Shown here piece after piece: positions 32,054 through 42,699 of a stretch of 64,000 nt of DNA. This stretch comes from Ypsolopha sequella (taxonomy: Eukaryota > Arthropoda > Insecta > Lepidoptera > Ypsolophidae). The notes under the pieces are model-generated. The model was not told the origin of the DNA and searched no databases. It was given only the letters and a program-made list of their open reading frames with translations. Within the stretch, counting starts at the first letter, position 1. Every line of letters starts with the position of its first letter. Location of the stretch: the NCBI GenBank assembly GCA_934047225.1, contig OW203988.1, positions 5,118,229 through 5,182,228 of the forward strand, given 5' to 3'. The position numbers and the translations under genes were made by a program.

Positions 32054-33044
32054 AATTCGCGTAGCTTAATTAAAAAAAGTATTTTATTTTAATTTTTTTT
32101 AGAGAATTTACGCGCTTTTAGATCAAAGTTTTCAATATTATGGTATTTAAATTAGTCATTATTTATTTATGATTTTTTAAAGAATTTCCGGATGTTACGT
32201 CACATGACTCATTTTAGGCCTGATACTGAATGCGGACTTTTGCCTTGCTTGTAAAAAAAAAATCTGTCATCCACAGAGTACTATATTGCTACATCTGGCA
32301 ATAAAAAATCAAACAACAACAACAACGGAACTATGTTGAGTGTTACCAACGACTGCAAAAAAAACCCTAAACTGGTGCCTATTAATCACGTGATGTATAT
32401 TTGGCTGAAATTTAACGCCCTACCATCTCGGTTATTAAATTTTAAAACGCAAATAAACTAGTCGTTCGCCACGAAATATGAACTCGCCATTCGATCTTGA
32501 CCAATTTGGCTCGAACTTAAAAATTCAAATTTCATGTCGTTCCGATCAACGATACTCTCGGACAAACACACAACAATTCATACATACATACATACATACA
32601 TAATTATATTTGGTATCTCTCATGTATGATTGTCAATATTAATCCATCACAGAAATTGTTGTCATCAAAAATTATATTTATTTTAATAATGCGTTACTAC
32701 ATAACAAATAAAATTAACCGATCAATCTGGGATTTCGTAACAAGACAGCAACACTTACTGCGTTCAGTTATATTTATACTGTGACCCAGACATGGACTTC
32801 ATGTTCTGTTCTGTGACTCTGACAGTAATATTTTTTAACTTGATGGCAAGCGACACATTTCTATACAGCCTTCAGTCAAGTGACGTCACACGAAGGTCAA
32901 ATGAAAGTTGCAAGCTTTTTCGTAAAAATATTCATCATCATAAGGTTTTTCAGAACAAAAGTTCTAAAATACGGCTTATTAAACCTAAATCTCGAAATGG
33001 TTTTCGAATTAACACACCTTAACATATTTTAATCTATGCGAATT
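32054..33044 (+). repeat. ~1-kb direct repeat, copy 1
   Basis: Starts AATTCGCGTAGCTTAATT and ends TGCGAATT, so the termini form a short inverted repeat (AATTCGC / GCGAATT). Matches 33,303-34,318 closely. Both copies hold a CATA microsatellite near the middle and a 76-codon frame with no known motif (32,792 and 34,066). Probably a non-autonomous DNA element. Confidence 0.85.
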
Positions 33045-33302
33045 CACCAAATTATAGGAAATTTTTAGATCTAAAAAATTAAAGTTCAAATTTTTTTTTT
33101 CGTTCATGGCGTCCATGTGAAAAGTATTATTTTCTCCTATTTTGCGCTAGCCGGAGACGCAGTGGTTGTCGAAACAGCCACTTTTCAAGGCACGCTGAAA
33201 TGAACATTATTTCAATGTCGTTTCCGTTGATATTTGTACCGACACACATCGAGTTGCTTATTTAGCGTGGTCATACGCCTTAAGTCGTGACGCGACTAAC
33301 TC

Positions 33303-34318
33303 AATTCGCGTAGCTTAATTAAAAAAAGTGTTTTTTTTTATTTTTTTTTAGAGAATTTACGCGCTTTTAGATCATAGTTTTCAATATTATGGTATTTAAA
33401 TTAGTCATTATTTATTTATGATTTTTTAAAGAATTTCCGGATGTTACGTCACATGACTCCTTTTAGGCCTGATACTGAATGCGGACTTTTGCCTTGCTTG
33501 TAAAAAAAAATATGTCATCCACAGAGTACTATATTGCTACATCTGGCAATAAAAAAATCAAACAACAACAACAACGAAACATGTTGAGTGTTACCAATGT
33601 CTGCAAAAAAAAAACTTAAACTGTACTTTGTCAGTCACAAGAGGTGCCTATTAATCACGTGACTAATATTTGGCTGAAATTTAACGCCCTACCATCTCGG
33701 TTATTAAATTTTAAAAGGCAAATAAACTAGTAGTTCACCCCGAACTATGAACTCGCGATTCGATCTTGACCGATATGGCTCGAACTTAAAAATTAAAATT
33801 TCATGACGTTCCGATCAACGATACTCGAGTTATGGTCGGACAAACACACAACAATTCATACATACATACATACATAATTATATTTGGTATCTCTCATGTA
33901 TGATTGTGAATATTAATCCATCGCAGAAATTGTTGTCATCAAAAGTTATATTTATTTTAATAATGCATCACTTCATAACAAATAAAATTAACCGATCAAT
34001 CTGGGATTTCGTAACAAGACAGCAACACTTACTGCGTTCAGTTATGTTTATACTGTGACCCAGACATGGACTTCATGTTCTGTTCTGTGACTCTGACAGT
34101 AATATTTTTTAACTTGATGGCAAGCGACACATTTCTATACAGCCTTCAGTCAAGTGACGTCACACGAAGGTCAAATGAAAGTTGCAAGCTTTTTCGTAAA
34201 AATATTCATCATCATGAGGTTTTTCAGAACAAAAGTTCTAAAATACGGCTTATTAAACCTAAATCTCGAAATGGTTTTCGAATTAACACACCTTAACATA
34301 TTTTAATCTTTGCGAATT
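33303..34318 (+). repeat. ~1-kb direct repeat, copy 2
   Basis: Second copy of 32,054-33,044 with the same ends. A 258-bp spacer (33,045-33,302) with no matching sequence separates the two. Confidence 0.85.
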
Positions 34319-34332
34319 GTGGGTCCAGCGGG

Positions 34333-34555
34333 CCTATTATGTATCTCTAGTTGCCTTCTGGACTGGGTGTATATCATCAAAAACATAGATATACTATAGA
34401 ATTCCGATGTCCTAAAGATATTTTCGCACTTGAAGTGACGACACATATTGTTAACAGTTCAATACCCACTAAAGGCAATTTTGAAATTTCAGTTTTTATC
34501 TATGTTTTTGATGATAGGCACCTCGTTTAGTTGGCAACTAAAGATACAGAATAGG
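34333..34555. mobile_element. 223-bp MITE with long inverted ends
   Basis: Ends are CCTATTATGTATCTCTAG and the near-complement CTAAAGATACAGAATAGG. The arms continue through GTTGCC and ATCATCAAAAACATAGAT. It lies directly after the 1-kb repeat. No coding. Confidence 0.85.
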
Positions 34556-34639
34556 GGGGCAGGTAACGCAAGCCCGTTAGTAATAAATTGTACGAACTTC
34601 CAACCTGTCCGACCAACCACACACACTGCACCGATGCGA

Positions 34640-34800
34640 TGACGTCCCACACAGCAGCGCGAGCGCTGCCGGGGCGCGGCGGTGCAAGGCGAAACATCGT
34701 CGCGCGTAAAATGTCATAACGCCGCACCGCGCCGGGGGCACTTGACTATACAAGGGTCTTGCGCCCCGCCGACTCACTTCTCGAAAACCTTAGCTGCTTA
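34640..34800. other. GC-rich island
   Basis: CpG-dense patch (GCCGGGGCGCGGCGGTGC) in AT-rich surroundings. It could be an old promoter or transposon LTR/UTR. No supporting frame. Confidence 0.35.
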
Positions 34801-34939
34801 CATAGTGTTGGCCCCTGGCCGCCCCATGGTGGATAGATAAGAGGCCCACAACGGCTATCCTGCTGTGTAGTTATCATGTGGCAAGTCACCATCTGCCAAG
34901 CTTAAAGGTGAATGCTCAAAAAAAAAACTAGGCCCGGCG

Positions 34940-35340
34940 CCAATGAAATATATCTCATATTTTTAGTATAAATATGTAATGAAATACCACATATTTTTTA
35001 TCATCGATATCGATGGCTAAATGTAAGAAATTGCTATTTGTTTAATGGCAGGGGTAATACAAAAGAAACCAAAGCCAAACCTAATTAACCAAAGCTAATT
35101 ATGTATCTCATACTTTAAGTAAAGTCGTGTAATGAAATACCACATATTTGGCATCATCGATATCGATAGCTAAATGTAAGAAATTGCTATTTGTTTAATG
35201 GCAGGTGTAATATTGAGGTATCTCAAATAGTATTAAAAAATATTTACAATCAGCATTTCAGATAACAAAATGAAGCGCTTTAAATTGAAACTGATGGGTG
35301 AATCTAAAAAATTGCTATTTGTTTTATGGCAGGGGTAAGT
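34940..35340 (+). repeat. Three diverged tandem units of ~155 bp
   Basis: Units near 34,977, 35,131 and 35,291 share AATTGCTATTTGTTTAATGG. The first two also share AATGAAATACCACATATTT and ATCATCGATATCGAT. The third has lost its left half. Confidence 0.75.
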
Positions 35341-35593
35341 TAAGGTACCTAAAATAGTCACAACTGGCATAAAGTGCGTTTAAAGATGATATAATGCACA
35401 CAGAAATTTATAATTGAGCAACCGGACGGTGACCTTGACGTGACGTGACATGAACAGTGGCGAAGTTTACACATTATACAAGTGGTCTATCTTTACTTAC
35501 TGGTTACTAGATTTTAGTAGGTTCATTGTAAAGAGTTTGCATAGTCAATGTCAAGGTCTTTATGCCAGTTGTAACTATGTTAAGGTACCTTAA
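35340..35593. mobile_element. ~254-bp MITE with ~33-bp inverted ends
   Basis: Left end TTAAGGTACCTAAAATAGT and inner CAACTGGCATAAAG. The right end is the complement (CTTTATGCCAGTTG ... TTAAGGTACCTT). No coding. Confidence 0.8.
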
Positions 35594-36069
35594 AGTTATT
35601 TATATGTATTTAATGTAAATGGCACGAAAAAATATTTTTACGCCAATTTCTCGATATTCTCAACGACAACAAACAAACAAAATGGCGTCTTGATCTAGAG
35701 GAGAAGGCCGGGGTAGGAGAGGAGAGGAGGGGGAGAAATGGCATGTATCATTTTCCCAAAAAAAAAAAAAGTCAAAATACGTGTCCGAAATATTTTGTTC
35801 CTTGATTAGGGCCCGTGTAGTCGCCTGAAGTAAAATGATCCGAACATAACTTGGACCCAGTGGCGGTCCGAGGGGGGGGGTCACAGGGGTCATGACCCCC
35901 CCCAAAATCACGCCAACTTGACAAAATCAAATCTCCTAAAGCTAAAGGTTTACGAACATTCCAAACAAATTATTATCTGCCTTCTAACTAACTAGTCAAA
36001 AAGATTAAAAATAACGATTAAAAAGTAATCCAATATTTTAAAAAATATGCTGATAGGCACCCGGTGCAA
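35594..36069. other. No gene seen; old repeat scrap
   Basis: Includes a G-run/C-run pair near 35,870-35,905 (GGTCACAGGGGTCATGACCC) of repeat character. Confidence 0.3.
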
Positions 36070-36386
36070 ACCAAAATTTTAAAAGCCCGCGAAATCCAGC
36101 GGCGGCGGCCGACGACCGACGACGACGCCCCGATCTGAATCTTCTCGTCCCGCCCCCCTTTCTCCTTCCACCTCCCGCGCAATCGCGGCGGCGGGCGGCG
36201 CGGCCGGCGCGGCGGCCCGATTCGCTCGCCTCGATCATTCGTTGATCAATCGGCTCGGAGTTGCAACCGTTGAATCTGTTTCGTATTTGTTTACTGTGCT
36301 AAAGGATCAAAGGATATAATTTAAGCGAAAAGAAAGTCTTTATTTACTTTGTTAAAAAAACTGATGTGATGCAATGTGAATAAATC
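36070..36386 (+). promoter_or_regulatory. CpG-rich promoter and 5' UTR of the hAT-derived gene (inferred)
   Basis: 36,085-36,230 is very GC/CpG-rich (GGCGGCGGCCGACGACC, GGCGGCGCGGCCGGCGCGGC), unlike its surroundings. It ends ~150 bp before an ATG at 36,387 that is followed at once by GTAAGT. Just before that ATG are two tiny upstream frames (ATGTGA and ATGCAATGTGAATAA), which could lower translation. Confidence 0.5.
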
Positions 36387-39300
36387 ATGGTAAGTCCAAA
36401 TAAATTCTTTTTAGCATATCGCTTTTGCTATGTGTGGGTGTTTGTTAGGTTATGGCGCGTTTCCAGCGAAAGCGAAATTACACTAAACATTGTTTCGCTA
36501 CACATGTTTCTCTACACACGCCGTCTATACTTTCATAATCACAAAAATACTCAATGCAAACGCTACCGAGAGATACCTGTCAACAAAATTGATCATACCC
36601 TGCCCCTCTTCACCCGCGCGGGGGCAAATGTGTATATGTTTTCCGTCAGACATGGAAAGCAAAAACATTGTTGATGCGACTAAAAATGTGTAGCAAAAAA
36701 ATGTTTTGTGTAGAGGTTTTTGTTGATTGTTGAGGTGTTTTTGTTGATTGTGTAGACCAAAACACGCGCTGGAGACCCGGGTTTAGGTGTTGTGATTTTT
36801 TGTTACTTTACTTACTAATTTTTTTTCTTTTTGAACGACTCCTATAAGGTTATTTATTATCATAAAAGTCCGGATAGTCTAGTCAATAAAGATTTATTTT
36901 GTATGTAGATCCAGACAATCACTCCTCTGTCGGTGAAACTGTGCAGTGTGATAAAGTAAAGTGTATAGGTCACATTCGACAAATAATCCAAAGGTCGATG
37001 TTTCGACTTTTGGATTCGACTTCGAATGTGACCTTACACTTTACTTTATCACACAGTCACACTGCAAAGTTTTACCGACAGAGGAGTTATTGTCAGGGTC
37101 TATTTCTGTTATTGACTAGACTAGGACTGAAAGCCTGATATTTGCGAAAAACTTAACTAAATGTTTCAAAATTAAATTAGATAGGTACTTTTTCGGTACG
37201 ATTCGAAAGCAAACTAGCTTGAAATACAGGGTTTAAGGGGCAGGTTAGCAAAAACGGAAATCCTGAATTCAGACAGTTACCTACTTATTCGGCACGTTAT
37301 CGAGGACCCGTTGGTACGCCGGACGCATGAGTAATTGTTCGACCGTTTGCCGGATGACGAGCGTTGGGATAGGTACCTTTCCACATAAAGTCTCAGAGCC
37401 AGTGACGCGTTCCCTCGCTCGAGCCTCACCAAGGCACATAAAAGCATTCTGCCGTATTCACGAACAGAAAACGGTTCACTAATAGCCGCTCAAGATCCAC
37501 ACTCAAAATCACTTATTACCTAGATTAGTACCTACACTAAAGTAAAACCACATTAAAGTAACAACACATGTGATACCTAGAACAAACGCGGTCGTACTGG
37601 CGAGTGGCGGTAACGCCGAGCCGGAGTGTCGGCCGTCGGCGACTCTTTGAACTCTTTGTCGGTTCGGTTTGTGTGATGCCGCCCGGCCCGCCCGCCGTCG
37701 CCGCCGCACCGATTAGAGATAAGGCACGGACGATCGATGGTCTATGGATCGATCGATGGATGATACCTTTGCATTTGATTAATCGAAATTTTTGGCAGGA
37801 TAGTTTATTTCGTTGTAACATTGAATTTAAATCTGTTACCTAGCCTAGGTACCTACTTACTGAATAAAATGACGATTTTTTCGGTGTTCCAAACTACGAT
37901 AGGTACCTACCTACTTACCTACTTATTTAAACTGAAAACTCAAGTATCCTATTAGGTTACCAAACAAGTATCAAGTAGAGTAAGTATCTCTTTTTGCATC
38001 TTTTTCTTAAGGGGGCTACAAAAAGAGATACTTGGTACTTGCTTGGTAACCTAATTGGATACTTGAGTTTACTTACACTGGGTTTTGAACAACTGTAGTG
38101 ACTAAAACTAAAACATAAACTAATTAATTAAAAAATTAGTTTTTATCGATATCGATCTCAACTCTAGTTGTAAAACATCAAGGGGCAACGTCCGCGTCGT
38201 CGCATCGGTCGCTGCTGGCTTATTTAGTTATTTTGCGTTACATTGCTGGTTTTGTGTATTACGCAATTCATTCATTTTTTGCATAATGGGGCACAATGGA
38301 GTGCATTACCTTAGAATACCTAATTTAAATTAAAAAACAAAGTGAAATTTTTCCGAGAAAAATTTCCACAGGTTTTTAATTCAGAACAATGGTCTGAATT
38401 CAGGATTTCCGTTTTTGCTAACCTGTTCCTTACATGTATAGTTAGATATTTTCTGATTCTGATTAGTTTCTGATTTGTTATTTGATTGAAATCGAATAGC
38501 ACAAGCATGCATTGCCTTTAATTTATGCATAGAGCGCTATCTCACACCCGCTAGCAAGATAGCTTTCATACTTCGATACTTCCATAGCCTTCTGACGGCT
38601 ATGATACTTTCGTTAACAAAAAAGTGATTCACCTTTTCGTTTCGCGGCCTTAGTAGGCTGTGTTACATAGACTACTTTCCGTTTAAGATTTTATTTAAAC
38701 ACTAACGAGTACTTTTTATTGGTGGCAGGGTGATGCTTTGAAGATTAGTTCAAAACGCGCTTTGAGAACAATTGATAGCTTTTTTACAAAAAAATCTAAA
38801 ACAAGCGATAACAACGAGCATGTAAACACTGATACTAACACTAACAATTGTGATAATGAATGTGCTTCAGCGACAGATAATGCTAATACTTCTGAAAATG
38901 AAATATCCCACTCTGCTTCTACTAATACGCCTTCCAAAGAAAGAACATTTTTATCATCTACTGAGACCGATATTGGTTATCATATTAATTGCGATAATAT
39001 AGATGACTTTTCATTAGCTGCACTACTGGAACGACATTGGATACCACCGGTGAATTATGAGTTTCCATACAACATTGTACGTAAAAAAGGAAAAGATACT
39101 AAAAAGTACGCTCAAAGGTCTCATTTAGACAAATTCCATTGGTTAGTTCTCTCGCATAAAGACCGCGGCCTCTATTGCAAGTACTGTGCACTTTTTGCGC
39201 AAAGCGCTGCAGGAAAAGGTAGCCAGACTCCATTAAAAAGGTTTGTGAAAGAACCATTAAAAGTTTTTGACGATCTTATGGGTGAAAAAGGTGCATTTTC

Positions 39301-41323
39301 AGTTCATGAAAAGAACCAGTACCACAAGAGAGCAGTCGAAGCTGGAAAAAGTTTTCTCATCAGTTACCACAATCCCTCAATAGAGATCAGGAATCAAATA
39401 TCATCACAAAGAGCAAAACAAGTAGAAGAAAATAGAGAACGTTTGACACCCATAATTAAAACAATAATATTCTGTGGTCAACAAAACATCGCCCTTCGAG
39501 GCCATCGTGATTCAGGGTCGCTTCTCACTAATGATAATGAAAGTCCTGTGAATGAAGGAAATTTCAGAGCTTTACTTAAGCTTCGGATCGATGCAGGTGA
39601 TAAAATATTAGAAGACCATTTAAAAAATAGCAGTGCTAATGCTACATACATAAGTAAGAGAATACAAAACGAAATAATAGATTTATGTAAAGAAGAGATA
39701 CAGGAGATAATAATAAATAAAGTAAAAGAGGCTAAATATTTTGCTGTTATATTCGACGAAACAACTGACATCTCAGCAACAGAACAACTCAGTTTATCAT
39801 TTCGGTATCTTCACAATAATGTCATTCATGAAGACTTCGTTTTATTTTGTGATGCCTACACAGAAATCCGAAAAGAAGATGTGCTGCGGAAGGACGAACT
39901 GAGGCTTACAGGTGTCGCCTTAGCACATATTGTCATAGATCTCTGTGAAAAATTTGGCTTGGATTTATCAAACTGCGTTGGAATAGGCACAGATAGTTGC
40001 TCTGTTATGGCCTCTGAGGTGAAGGGAGCCGTAACCGAACTAATAAAAACTGCAACCCATGCTCAAAGATGCCCTTGTAATAATCATATCCTGAATAACT
40101 CCCTGGCAAAATCATCAAAGGTCACCAGTTGCAGAAATGCATCAGCAACAATGAAAAAGTTGGTGGCATTTGCAAATGCCTCAGCCAAACGAAGCAGAAT
40201 TTTCAAAGACGCTCTTGGTGGCAAACTGGAAAGTCTGTGTGATACTCGGTGGGTAGAACGGCATGATGGTTATTTGCAATTTCAAGGCGACACTTTAGTA
40301 AAAATTTGTGACGCACTGACGAAAATTTCAACCTGGCAAGACAGCAAGTCTGCATCGGATGCCAATTGCTTACGACATGCTCTGTGCAGTCCAGATTTTA
40401 TCATCGCATCCATTTGCTTAGCCGACGTACTAGGTATGAAAATAAGATTCCTTCTAGATTAATTTATCTTTGTTTTATAAGATTTACTTTATACCTAATG
40501 TTTATGATCTTAACATAATGTTTTAATTTCAGGAGCAACTGTTTCGCTAAGTCGCTTTTTACAAAAAATATCATTGGATTTAAAGAGAGCGACAGATGCT
40601 CTTAACGATACAATGGACGTTCTGTTTCGTAAACGGGAAAATGCAGACGAAAATTTTCACAACTTGTTTGTCGAGGCACAAGATCTAGCTCGAAAACTAG
40701 ATACAGAGATAAAAGCGCCTCGTACTGTGTCTCGACAGACCCACCGTGATAATTATCAAGGAAACGACGAGGAATATTTTAGGAGGACTGTTTATATTCC
40801 ACTTCTAGACAGCATAACCAGTGATCTAAAAGACCGTCTGTCTGCGAACACGATGAACATTTTTGGCTTAGGCATTTTCATGCCAAAATCTGAACATACC
40901 GAAGAGGACCTCCTTAATGTTAAGAAAGCAGCAGAATTTTATACTCATTATCTAGGCGTTCCTGCAACCACTGTTGTTGCAGAGTATCAGCTTTGGGTTT
41001 CGAAGTGGAGGCGGGAGCTTGCAGAAAATAGTGGAAAAGTTCCTAGTTGTGTGCCTTCTACAATTGAAGTTTGTGATATCGATCTATACCCAAATATCAA
41101 CATATTATTAAAAATACTGGGAACCCTCCCCATAAGCGCCGCGACTGCAGAAAGATCATTTTCTACTTTAAGGCGCGTAAAAACTTGGCTTAGAGCAAGT
41201 ATGTTAGAAGAGAGGCTGACAGGGTTAGCCCTTCTAAATATACATCCAGAAAAAACCCCTGACGTATCAAAAATAATCAATCGCTTCTCAAAAACCAATA
41301 GAAGGCTTCCATTTGTCATATAA
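36387..41323 (+). CDS. hAT-transposase-derived protein (TTF zinc finger, DUF4371, hAT C-terminal), spliced
   Basis: Proposed exons are 36,387-36,389 (ATG only), 38,729-40,433 and 40,533-41,323. They join to 2499 nt (833 codons, 832 aa) in one frame. The splice sites are ATG|GTAAGT ... GGCAG|GGT and CTAG|GTATGA ... TTTCAG|GAG. The protein resembles ZMYM1-like / P52rIPK-like hAT proteins. It has a TTF-type zinc finger at ~140-190 (CKYC ... HEKNQYHKRA) and a DUF4371/RNase H-like core with FDETTD (~344) and GTDSCSVM (~422). CDTRWVERH (~505) and a hAT dimerisation block (ATAERSFSTLRRVKTWLR, ~770-790) follow. No inverted ends or 8-bp duplication seen around it. Introns, an open frame and a CpG-rich start favour a domesticated host gene, probably a DNA-binding nuclear protein. 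A recent hAT copy is the alternative. Confidence 0.7.
36875..37123. mobile_element. MITE in the first intron
   Basis: Inverted ends TAGTCTAGTCAAT / ATTGACTAGACTA and long inner arms (ACTCCTCTGTCGGT; TGATAAAGTAAAGTGTA; TCACATTCGA) fold the 249 bp into a hairpin. Confidence 0.85.
37241..38425. mobile_element. Element with 34-bp near-perfect inverted ends, in the first intron
   Basis: CAGGTTAGCAAAAACGGAAA at the left (continuing to 37,274) is inverted exactly at 38,392-38,425. The 1.1-kb interior is partly GC-rich (37,590-37,700), contains the hairpin at 37,937-38,070 and has no transposase. A clear target duplication was not found. Confidence 0.7.
37937..38070. repeat. 134-bp hairpin
   Basis: Arms AACTCAAGTATCCTATTAGG ... 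AGTATCTCTTTTTG and the complement pair around a ~15-nt centre near 38,005. Confidence 0.8.
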
Positions 41324-41324
41324 T

Positions 41325-41585
41325 AATAATACTAATAATAATAATATGTGGGGACATTTCACACACGGCCATCTGATCCCAAACTAGGCAGAGCCTGTAC
41401 TATGGGTATCAGACAGCTGATATACATACATACATAGATAAATACATAATTATATAGATAAATAACATCCAGGACACAAGGCAAACACAAATGCTCATCA
41501 CATAAATGTTTGCCCTGGGCGGGGTTCGAACCCGCGACTCCGAGCTTCACGGGTAGGCACACTACCCGCTGGGCTACGGAGCCGA
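41325..41585 (-). mobile_element. tRNA-derived SINE
   Basis: On the minus strand the head (41,585-41,515) reads GGCTCCGTAGCCCAGCGGGTA (A-box region) and GCGGGTTCGAACCCCGCC (T arm with B box). The body has GCCCTGGGC-related and CATACATACATA stretches. The tail is an ATT-type run at 41,325-41,347. It lies directly downstream of the hAT-derived gene's stop and may supply part of its 3' end. Confidence 0.85.
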
Positions 41586-41696
41586 TAAAGCGGCAGTTGT
41601 ATAAATTTTTCCTGTTTTACTGTTAAGTTGGCATCTTGAACTGTACTAGAGCCAAGACGACCCCCCCCAAAATCTTGATCTGCGACCGCGCCTGCT

Positions 41697-41823
41697 TGGA
41701 CCATTTAGAAGCCGTCCAGTTTTTCCGTTTCAGGGCCTTTTCCCAAATCTTTCTTCGTTTTTTATCTTTGGGGAATCCATGAACTCCTTTATTTTTACAA
41801 CCGAAGGCAGCACATTGAGTCAT
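41697..41823 (-). pseudogene. Truncated THAP zinc-finger exon
   Basis: ATG at 41,823 opens MTQCAAFGCKNK, then FPKDKKRRKIWEKAL and RKNWTASKWS. This is the N-terminal half of a THAP domain (C2CH: the first Cys pair is present; the later Cys and His are not). After codon ~42 the frame runs into repeat-like DNA (CAGGCGCGGTCGCAGATC). Either a splice donor lies at the junction or the exon has been cut. THAP domains bind DNA and relate to P-element transposase, so it may be a transposon or host-gene scrap. Confidence 0.6.
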
Positions 41824-42479
41824 TTCAGAGAAATTATGAAAAAACAACAACGTAAACAAAAAAACTGTATGGCGTTTGACAGCTATGATAGTTCATTTAG
41901 GCCTTGTCGACGTTACGCCCTCTGGCGGGATAAAAAGTCAGTATTCTTCCCCATTGCCATCGCAGTGCCATCGTCCCCGGTGATGGTGTTTATCAAGGAA
42001 GATATCATAAACCAAGAGCTAACGTACCCGCCAAAACAAAGAGAAAGACTTTTTTTTTTGTTTGGTTTTATATTATTGTTGGCCTTTTGGCCTTTACAAC
42101 TTTGCCTTTAAAGTAAGGGGTACAGGAAGTACTCAGCCTTAATTAATATTTATTTAAGTGCGCACATGATATGTCCCCAAGGGGGCAAGGTGACACCTAA
42201 GGGGGCTGTGATGTATGTGTGAGTGAAAACCGACCGGGCACGTATTTGTAACGTGTGTCATTGCGTAGTAACCGGCGTAGAGTGTTAGGCGTGTGTGTGG
42301 TAATGTTTGTGGTTAGTTGAGTATTTGGTGTTATCGAGTGATTTTGCCGCCTTCGTCTGCGAGGTCGGTGTAAATAGAGGGAAGTGGGTTTTGGGGTATC
42401 GGGAAAAAGAGAAAGACAAAGATGAATACTTAGTTATTAGTGCAAAAAAAAATGAAAAGATTTGCTCTGTATTTTTGAT
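41824..42479. other. No gene seen
   Basis: Includes GCCTTGTCGACGTTACGCCC upstream of the THAP exon and GT-rich sequence near 42,200-42,310 of unclear origin. Confidence 0.3.
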
Positions 42480-42676
42480 ATTCGTAAGCAATGAAATAAA
42501 AGTAAGATCGTTGCTCGTGAGTCAATATTTATTGCATTACAATAAGTTTCTGTCAGGGCGCAACGCTGTCCAGTACAAGGATAGCGCATTGATTTTTACA
42601 TTCATAATACAAATTTTGTAATAAAAATTTACTTACGAGCAACGAACTAACTTTTAGTTCATTGCTTACGAGAGTA
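42480..42676. repeat. ~197-bp element with ~40-bp inverted ends
   Basis: Left arm TCGTAAGCAATGAAATAAAA ... CGTTGCTCGTGAGT and right arm ACTTACGAGCAACG ... TTCATTGCTTACGAGA are complements. It lies next to the mariner. Confidence 0.8.
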
Positions 42677-42699
42677 TATTAAGTATACCAATATACTAC

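Noticed and set aside
32054..34318. LTR retrotransposon with two LTRs
   Set aside because: No TG...CA ends, no primer-binding site, and only 258 bp of unrelated DNA between the repeats.
36038..36238. Minus-strand 66-codon Arg/Gly-rich frame
   Set aside because: Produced by the CpG-rich island; no domain, and it overlaps the likely promoter.
37241..38425. piggyBac element using a TTAA target
   Set aside because: The left flank has TTAA but the right has TTAC, and no transposase or subterminal piggyBac motifs are visible.
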